DNA from: Bacteroides rodentium JCM 16496
GTDB lineage: Bacteria; Bacteroidota; Bacteroidia; Bacteroidales; Bacteroidaceae
Direction of reading: 5' to 3'
Length of the DNA: 64,000 bases
Assembly (NCBI RefSeq): GCF_000614125.1
Contig: NZ_BAKJ01000010.1
Location: forward strand, 1 to 64,000
A program made the translations under genes and the position numbers. This document shows positions 58,509 through 64,000 of this stretch, one piece after another (position 1 is the first letter of the stretch; the number at the start of each line of letters is the position of its first letter). The notes beneath the pieces are model-generated. The model was not told the DNA's origin and did no database searches. It saw only the letters and a program-made list of their open reading frames with translations.

Positions 58509-59891
58509 TTACATCTGCCTCAACTGCACCTTCCTGGTTATAGGCTTATTGACTTCATAAATCTTATTGATAAGAATCTCCATTTCCTGCTTGCGTGCAT
58601 CGCGGACAGCCTCAGACATCAACCGGGTATAGGTATCTCTATGTCCTTTCACCCAGCCATTCTTTTCGACATTATCATCCATCACTTCAATCGCTCTTCG
58701 GTCATTGGCAAAAAGTAGACCTTTCTGCTGGAAAAAGCCAAATTGCATCCAAGCGTAGTCACGGAAAGTTCTTTCAATCTCCCAACGATATTCATTGAGA
58801 TGCATCACCACTAATGCTTGCTGGTATTGGGGGGTCTTTGTTTCCTTAGCCAAATTGATGCCCGCTGCCAGTTCACCAGCATTCCAGATACCAATTTCCT
58901 CACCGTCAATAAGCAGTTTATAATTGCCTTTCAGTCCGGTTACTTTCAGCATTTCACGATTCATCTCATCCATGAAGGGAACTACTTTCATGGCTTCTGC
59001 CTGACTTTTACTCTGTTCCCATCCACGAGGGATAGTATCCAAAGGATAGGGTAAAGATTTCGCCAAATAGTCGAAGCTCAGTTCCTTACCATTCCTCTTA
59101 ATGTTGGAAATTGTACAGTTCTCAAACGTTACTGTTTGTTTCTTATTGGCATCAATTTTCACATTTGCCACATCCTTACCAGCAAATCCCTGAGCTTTCA
59201 GGAAAAGATATGCCATCACCATGTGCCCGTCATTATCAGGATGGATACGGTCGCGACCGCAAAGGGTGAATGAAGGATTTTTCTGTTGGAATTGACGGTT
59301 TATAGTGGTCATCGGTTCATTCAAGTCGGTGAATTCCCAATTGTTCTCCGCTGCAGACTGTTTCTGATACTCAACAATTCTCTTAATGGTTTCATTCTTC
59401 GTCCTGAAAGGCGCATTGCTTTTCAGTTGAACTGTTTCATCGTAAGGAGAAGTCCCCAACATCACAATGCGAGTATTGGGAAGTTCTTTAAAACGCTTCT
59501 CCATCTGTTGGTAGTTCTTGATGCTCTCCTGATATTTCTGTTCGCCGAATTCTTTGGGGTTATCACCATTATATTCGAAATAACCGGAATCATTCATTCC
59601 GAAAGTGACCATAAGTACGGTTGGCTCCAGGCAGAAAATATCACCATCCAGACGCTTGTTCATATCAAAAGCCGTATCACCGCCTATACCGCCATTGAAT
59701 ACGCGGAGATTCATATTCGGGAAACGGGTCATGTAATACAGCCAAATGTACGAATGATAATGTCCGCCATCTGTTATACTATTTCCTAAAAAGACTGCTC
59801 GGTCGCCTTCCTTAAAAGGCTTTACAGTCTGGGCAAATGCGGTAGTGCAAAACATGCATGTTGCCGCTACCAATACTAAAATCTTTTTCAT
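58509..59891 (-). CDS. SGNH/GDSL-family esterase
   Basis: A 460-residue secreted protein with signal peptide MKKILVLVAATCMFCTTAFAQ. SGNH blocks: GNSITDG (block I, catalytic Ser about 38), GGIGGD (block II), TFGMND (block III, Asn) and GRDRIHPDNDGHMVMAY (block V, Asp-His). The C-terminal 200 residues are helical and unassigned. Probably a carbohydrate (acetyl) esterase acting on the glycan handled by the neighbouring GH43, GH130 and GH92 enzymes; the gap to GH43 is 13 bp. Last gene of that operon. Confidence 0.85.
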   Translation of the reverse strand: MKKILVLVAATCMFCTTAFAQTVKPFKEGDRAVFLGNSITDGGHYHSYIWLYYMTRFPNMNLRVFNGGIGGDTAFDMNKRLDGDIFCLEPTVLMVTFGMNDSGYFEYNGDNPKEFGEQKYQESIKNYQQMEKRFKELPNTRIVMLGTSPYDETVQLKSNAPFRTKNETIKRIVEYQKQSAAENNWEFTDLNEPMTTINRQFQQKNPSFTLCGRDRIHPDNDGHMVMAYLFLKAQGFAGKDVANVKIDANKKQTVTFENCTISNIKRNGKELSFDYLAKSLPYPLDTIPRGWEQSKSQAEAMKVVPFMDEMNREMLKVTGLKGNYKLLIDGEEIGIWNAGELAAGINLAKETKTPQYQQALVVMHLNEYRWEIERTFRDYAWMQFGFFQQKGLLFANDRRAIEVMDDNVEKNGWVKGHRDTYTRLMSEAVRDARKQEMEILINKIYEVNKPITRKVQLRQM

Positions 59892-59904
59892 GTTTCAATG
59901 TTGT

Positions 59905-61452
59905 TTATAAGGTTCTTTTTTTAATCCTCATTTTGAAATAAGCAAACTCAGCGGGAGAGTTCTTAGCACCGTTGTGCAATAGTCCAGGGCGTTGTACCCT
60001 ATCCCAACGAATTAAATCATTGCCTTCCGAAGAAGTATTGTTCACTAAATTCCAAGTCTTTCCATCCTTACTCCAGAAGAAATGAAAAATGTATCCTCGC
60101 TCCACTTCTGTTTTCAGATAGATTTCCTTATCTAGATAAACTGTTTCATAGAGTACCGACTCTACATTATCTTTGACAACTTTCAAGAGCAACTTATCTC
60201 CAGAAGTTCCCCAAACGACGTGGTTCTTATCATCGCCATACAGCGTCAAGCCTTTCAGACTTTGATTAGCATTGACCACCTTCGTCTCGCAGGTATAATC
60301 AGGAGACTGGGAACGCAGGCAGAGCGCCGTACCATGCTCACCTCCTCCTTTCAAAATGCCAGATAAGGAGAGTTGACCTTTTTTCACAACCGCATCGATG
60401 TCCGAATATGGGTAATTCCAATTCCACTCTACCTTCAGTTTATTTCCCTGAAAGTTATCTTCAAAGTCTAGCAACGGCTCTTGTCGAGTTCCTGCAAAAG
60501 GTACATGCTGCTTCGCTACAGCGAGGTGTCCAGTCTTAAATCGTATCCAATGGTCATCCGTCATTTCCAATTCTTGCAGGATGGGCTGGCGTCCGGTATA
60601 GAAGCCTGCACCATTCAGATAGGCATGACACATATAGAACATACGTCCGTCGGGGGTCATAGCTATCGTGCCATGGCCACATGACATATAATCACCTTCA
60701 CCTCCATGCAAAATGGGATTTCCTTGATATTTCTCATAAGGACCACAATAATTCTTAGAACGTGCCACATACACATCATAATCACTACCAGGACCGCAAC
60801 AGCCATGAGCCGAATATATAATGTAATAATAATCTCCATGCTTAAAGTGGCACTGTCCTTCCATTCCTTGGTCTTCACTGTCTACCAATAAGGAGAAAGG
60901 TTCACCTTCCAAACGCAGCCCGTCAATAGAGAGTTTGCATCCCAGTAGTTCTATCGGACGCTTATCCAACCCATAGGCTTTCCAACTGATATACAACTGC
61001 CCGCTGTCGTCATAAACAAATGCATCAATAGCTTCCGTACCATATTCTACTATAGGCCCGTAATCAGTAAATTCGTGCAAAGGAGAATCAGAGGTAGCAA
61101 CCCCGATATATGAGATTCCGGTATCCTTCTGACGGGCGGTATAATAACAATAAACCTTATTATTGTGATAAAATAATTCCGGAGCCCAAAAAGAATTGGA
61201 AGTCCATTCCGGTTTCTTCGCAAAGATATGGCCTATCTGCTTCCAATTTACCAAGTCTCTGGAAGTAAACACTGGATAGTAAGGAGCCCACTCCGAAGAA
61301 GTACCTGTAGCATAATACGTATCATCTATCCTAATCATGGAAGGATCAGCTACGTCTCCTCTAATCACAGGATTTGTAAAGAAAAACTGTTCCTGAGCCA
61401 CCAACGGTAGCGCAAGGCAAATACACGAAAGAAAAATACCAAACTTTCTCAT
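59905..61452 (-). CDS. GH43 family glycosidase (second copy)
   Basis: A 515-residue secreted enzyme with signal peptide MRKFGIFLSCICLALPLVAQ. The five-bladed propeller has the base in GDVADPSMI, the pKa Asp in IDAFVYDDSGQLYI and the acid Glu in QGMEGQCHFKHG. A C-terminal beta-sandwich (about 320-510, LDFEDNFQGNKLKVEWNWNYP) follows. It differs from the GH43 at 1353-3002 in sequence and operon. Specificity not determined; its genomic partners suggest activity on side chains of a mannose-containing glycan. Six bp from GH130. Confidence 0.9.
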   Translation of the reverse strand: MRKFGIFLSCICLALPLVAQEQFFFTNPVIRGDVADPSMIRIDDTYYATGTSSEWAPYYPVFTSRDLVNWKQIGHIFAKKPEWTSNSFWAPELFYHNNKVYCYYTARQKDTGISYIGVATSDSPLHEFTDYGPIVEYGTEAIDAFVYDDSGQLYISWKAYGLDKRPIELLGCKLSIDGLRLEGEPFSLLVDSEDQGMEGQCHFKHGDYYYIIYSAHGCCGPGSDYDVYVARSKNYCGPYEKYQGNPILHGGEGDYMSCGHGTIAMTPDGRMFYMCHAYLNGAGFYTGRQPILQELEMTDDHWIRFKTGHLAVAKQHVPFAGTRQEPLLDFEDNFQGNKLKVEWNWNYPYSDIDAVVKKGQLSLSGILKGGGEHGTALCLRSQSPDYTCETKVVNANQSLKGLTLYGDDKNHVVWGTSGDKLLLKVVKDNVESVLYETVYLDKEIYLKTEVERGYIFHFFWSKDGKTWNLVNNTSSEGNDLIRWDRVQRPGLLHNGAKNSPAEFAYFKMRIKKRTL

Positions 61453-61458
61453 AGAGAT

Positions 61459-62589
61459 TTATTTCTTAGACGGATTATATACAGCTACCGCTACACGGGA
61501 GTCGGCACAGCCGTAATACAAATACCACTGTTGATTGTGGAACACAAGTCCTTCAATAAATACCGTTCCAGCAGGATATTGCCCACTCTTTTCAAAGTCC
61601 GATTCCGGCACATAGAATGGCTTGTCCAAACGATCAAGCAACTTAGTCGGATCTTTGGCATCAAACAAAGCCTGGCCGGCACAGTAAGAGTTCGCTGTGT
61701 ATAACGTATCTCGCTCCGCTCCATCAGCATTCTTACCGTTGTAGAATAACAAGATACCTTTATCTGTCATGATAGCTGGAGGTCCACATTCTGTCAATGA
61801 ACTATCGAACTTACCCTCACGTGGAGCGATTACTTTCAAAAAGTCTCCCTTTTCATCCAACATAGGTATCCAGTTCACCAGGTCATTAGAAGTGGCTACA
61901 TTTACAAATTTCTCCCCCCAATACATCCAATATTTTCCGTCGATTTGAGCAATTACCTGTTTTCCATCCACTAATTTGGTTACGATAGAAGCAGACTTGG
62001 AGAACTCATCAAAGAAACGTCCGTTATAAGCTTGAGCAAAAACTGGTCCATGCTTCTCCCACACTTGCAAGTTACGGGAAGTAGCAACAGCCAAACGTGC
62101 CAGCTTTCTGTTCCATTGTGTATAAAGCATCACATAAAGACCGTCTTCAGTCACAGCTATACGTGGGTCCTCGCAACCACCAGTCCATTCAAGTTCCTTT
62201 TGGTTATCATCGGACGGATAGAATACCGGTATAGACATTCGTTGAAAATGCAAACCGTCATCGGAGTACGCATATCCCAAACGAGAAGTACGTGAGCCGA
62301 TACCGACAGCTGAATTGTCTTCGGCACGGTAGAGCACAACAACCTTTCCATCATAGATGGTAGCAGCGGGATTAAACGTATCACTTGCTTCCCAAGCTAC
62401 CGAATCCTGCCTCATCGGGCAATAAAAAAGACTGGTTGTATCAGGAGAAATAATAGGATTAATGCCCTCAGGACGTTGGAAATCTACCCAAGCCCAATCT
62501 GGGAGATCCACTACTTGCTTTTTTTCTGCACACGAAGAAACAAGTGCAGCACCTATTAATAAGGCTATATTAAAAAAGAATCTTTTCAT
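61459..62589 (-). CDS. GH130 family lipoprotein (beta-mannoside hydrolase/phosphorylase)
   Basis: A 376-residue lipoprotein (VSSCAEKK, lipidated Cys20). The propeller has the GH130 signature TGGCEDPRI (136-144), with NPAATIYDGKVVVLYR upstream and ECGPPAI later. GH130 enzymes cleave or phosphorolyse beta-mannosides (Man-beta-1,4-GlcNAc or beta-1,2-mannosides); the outer-membrane or periplasmic location favours a hydrolase. Between GH92 (30-bp gap) and GH43 (6-bp gap). Confidence 0.87.
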   Translation of the reverse strand: MKRFFFNIALLIGAALVSSCAEKKQVVDLPDWAWVDFQRPEGINPIISPDTTSLFYCPMRQDSVAWEASDTFNPAATIYDGKVVVLYRAEDNSAVGIGSRTSRLGYAYSDDGLHFQRMSIPVFYPSDDNQKELEWTGGCEDPRIAVTEDGLYVMLYTQWNRKLARLAVATSRNLQVWEKHGPVFAQAYNGRFFDEFSKSASIVTKLVDGKQVIAQIDGKYWMYWGEKFVNVATSNDLVNWIPMLDEKGDFLKVIAPREGKFDSSLTECGPPAIMTDKGILLFYNGKNADGAERDTLYTANSYCAGQALFDAKDPTKLLDRLDKPFYVPESDFEKSGQYPAGTVFIEGLVFHNQQWYLYYGCADSRVAVAVYNPSKK

Positions 62590-62619
62590 ACCATTACAAT
62601 ATTTATGGATTGAACTTAA

Positions 62620-64000
62620 TTAAGGAAAAGAAGGAGGAACTATTTTAGTGCCCCATTTCACATCCGGTTTACTCGAAGTAACATAATCTATGAAAGCACC
62701 CTTGCTGAGTTGTTCCCAATCAATCCAAGTGCTTTCGCACGGTTTACCATCCAGTTTCATAGACTTGATATAGATATTTTTCTCAGAGCCGCCTTTTATC
62801 ACGATATCGCCTTTGGGCAAATGCACCTTTACGGAAGAGAAAATCGGAGTATTCACCGTGAAACCTCCGATACCAGGAATCTCGGGATAAAGGCCGATGC
62901 AAGCAAAGACATACCATGCCCCCATCGTACCTAAATCATCATTGCCCGGAAGACCATCAATTCTGCTTGAATACTGTTCGTTCAGCACACGGTTGACGAT
63001 TTCCTGCGTCTTGTAAGGAGCCCCTACCCAATTATATATCCAAGGAATATGGAAACTCGGTTCGTTACCAGAAGCAAACCAAGCGTCATTATATCCGGCA
63101 TCCAAGCGGACAAAAAACTCATCCAAGCGTACTTCCGCCTTTTGGTTACCGCCAATAATCTCTATCAGGCCCGCTATGTCATAAGGTACCATCCAAAAAT
63201 AATTTTTATAGGTAGATTCTCTAAAGTCTTCACTCAGCGGTTTCCAGGAACCATCTGGATGACGCGATTGCAGCCAACCGGTTTCTGGGTTATACAAGTT
63301 CTTCCAAGAACGGGCAAAATGAAAAAAACGCCAGCTGGCAAACTCATCGCCTACGGCACGCAGAGCAAATTGTCCGATAGCAAAATCGGCGGAGGTATAT
63401 TCTAATTGAATGGAAGCATTATAGTAGCCCTTATCCAAATATTGCTTCAAACCTGGACGGGCTTCCACATCCTGCGATTTGGCTCCTGGAGTTTCGGCAC
63501 CCTTCTGCATAATCTTGAAAATGGGTTTCGGATCGTAATTACGGGCTCCAAAAGCATATGCATTGGCAATCAGGATAGGACTCGGATCACCTTGCATCAC
63601 ACCTGTCTCCACATTTGCCATCACCCATCGTGGGAAAACGCCACCGGACTGCTCAGCAAACAGCTGATGGGAGATGACAATATCGGAAGCGACTTCCGGG
63701 TCGAGTATGGACAACAATTGAATCTGTGTACGATAAGTGTCCCAGTTACTAAAGGAAGTGTAGTGCTTAGAGCGAGACTTATGCACTTTATAGTCTGCTC
63801 CCATATACTCGCCATTCACATCACTACATACATTCGGGTGTATAAAAGAACGATACATATGGGTATAGAACTGAGCAGTACGATCAGGATTGGTACCTTC
63901 GACTTCAATCTTACCCAGATAATGGTTCCATCGGGCTTCTGCCTGGTCTTGTATTTGTTGAAAATCCCAGCCGGTATTCTCCACTTTCAGATTTTCGCGA
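62620..64000 (-). CDS. GH92 alpha-mannosidase (partial, runs off window end)
   Basis: Exo-acting calcium-dependent alpha-mannosidase. Visible portion is about 455 residues of the C-terminal catalytic domain: QFYTHMYRSFIHPN, SNWDTYRTQIQLLSI, SGGVFPRW, DEFASWRFFHFARSWKNLY and the diagnostic GNDDLGTMGAWYVFACIGLYPEIPG. The reading frame is open to base 64000 (ENLKVENTGWDF), so the N-terminal part lies outside. First visible gene of the GH92-GH130-GH43-SGNH operon; points to a mannan or N-glycan substrate. Confidence 0.95.
   Translation of the reverse strand, partial: RENLKVENTGWDFQQIQDQAEARWNHYLGKIEVEGTNPDRTAQFYTHMYRSFIHPNVCSDVNGEYMGADYKVHKSRSKHYTSFSNWDTYRTQIQLLSILDPEVASDIVISHQLFAEQSGGVFPRWVMANVETGVMQGDPSPILIANAYAFGARNYDPKPIFKIMQKGAETPGAKSQDVEARPGLKQYLDKGYYNASIQLEYTSADFAIGQFALRAVGDEFASWRFFHFARSWKNLYNPETGWLQSRHPDGSWKPLSEDFRESTYKNYFWMVPYDIAGLIEIIGGNQKAEVRLDEFFVRLDAGYNDAWFASGNEPSFHIPWIYNWVGAPYKTQEIVNRVLNEQYSSRIDGLPGNDDLGTMGAWYVFACIGLYPEIPGIGGFTVNTPIFSSVKVHLPKGDIVIKGGSEKNIYIKSMKLDGKPCESTWIDWEQLSKGAFIDYVTSSKPDVKWGTKIVPPSFP

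Noticed and set aside
1..64000. tRNA, rRNA, integrase or phage genes
   Set aside because: No cloverleaf-like segments, rRNA motifs or recombinase/transposase signatures were recognised by eye; this is not a substitute for a covariance-model scan.

Overview
The window reads as a chromosomal segment of a gut Bacteroides. SusC/SusD pairs, lipoprotein glycoside hydrolases, weak Shine-Dalgarno signals, promoters of the form TTTG-N19/20-TAnnTTTG and Bacteroidota-only families (DUF4290, TIGR02757) all point there. No rRNA, tRNA, phage or insertion-sequence transposase was seen. Species was not determined.

Layout. (1) 121-8352: a carbohydrate-degradation cluster. A minus-strand operon encodes an alpha/beta hydrolase, GH97, GH43 and GH88, with a divergent GH28; together they suggest an acidic, pectin-like glycan. 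(2) 8480-11250: a 45-bp tandem repeat with TGCA every 11-12 bp, an AAA-ATPase/PD-(D/E)XK gene, and two MITE-like inverted-repeat elements. (3) 11332-25723: a polysaccharide utilization locus on the minus strand. In transcription order it holds a heparinase II/III-type lyase, a membrane-tethered beta-propeller/AraC regulator, an ECF sigma factor, SusC, SusD, an Ig-like surface glycan-binding protein and an alginate-lyase-fold (PL38-like) lipoprotein. The likely substrate is a polyuronate. (4) 25804-34000: an SLC13 permease, small stress and regulatory genes, uracil-DNA glycosylase, a TIGR02757 protein, an AraC/GyrI regulator, a 22-bp tandem repeat, an EamA exporter and a peptidoglycan amidase. 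(5) 34109-47087: metabolism (MetY, malic enzyme, glutamate dehydrogenase), a COG0523 metallochaperone, two hexosaminidases (GH20, GH84) and a PAS histidine kinase. (6) 47209-58273: housekeeping. YicC-gmk-small membrane protein-nadD lie on the minus strand; tsaB, DUF4290, murA-rimM-M23-dxr and rseP lie on the plus strand, with a second AAA-ATPase/PD-(D/E)XK gene between dxr and rseP. (7) 58509-64000: a mannoside-directed operon (GH92, GH130, GH43, SGNH esterase) running off the window end.

Quality note. Eleven genes carry reading-frame breaks (twelve events). Nearly all are repaired by adding one copy of a neighbouring base, including in core metabolic genes. I read these as undercalled bases in the sequence rather than pseudogenes and annotate the full repaired spans.

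The most novel-looking material is the regulatory head of the PUL (propeller-AraC, then a sigma factor without an anti-sigma, with a 17-bp direct repeat between them), the helically phased TGCA array, and the inverted-plus-tandem 22-bp array. Function for these is inference.
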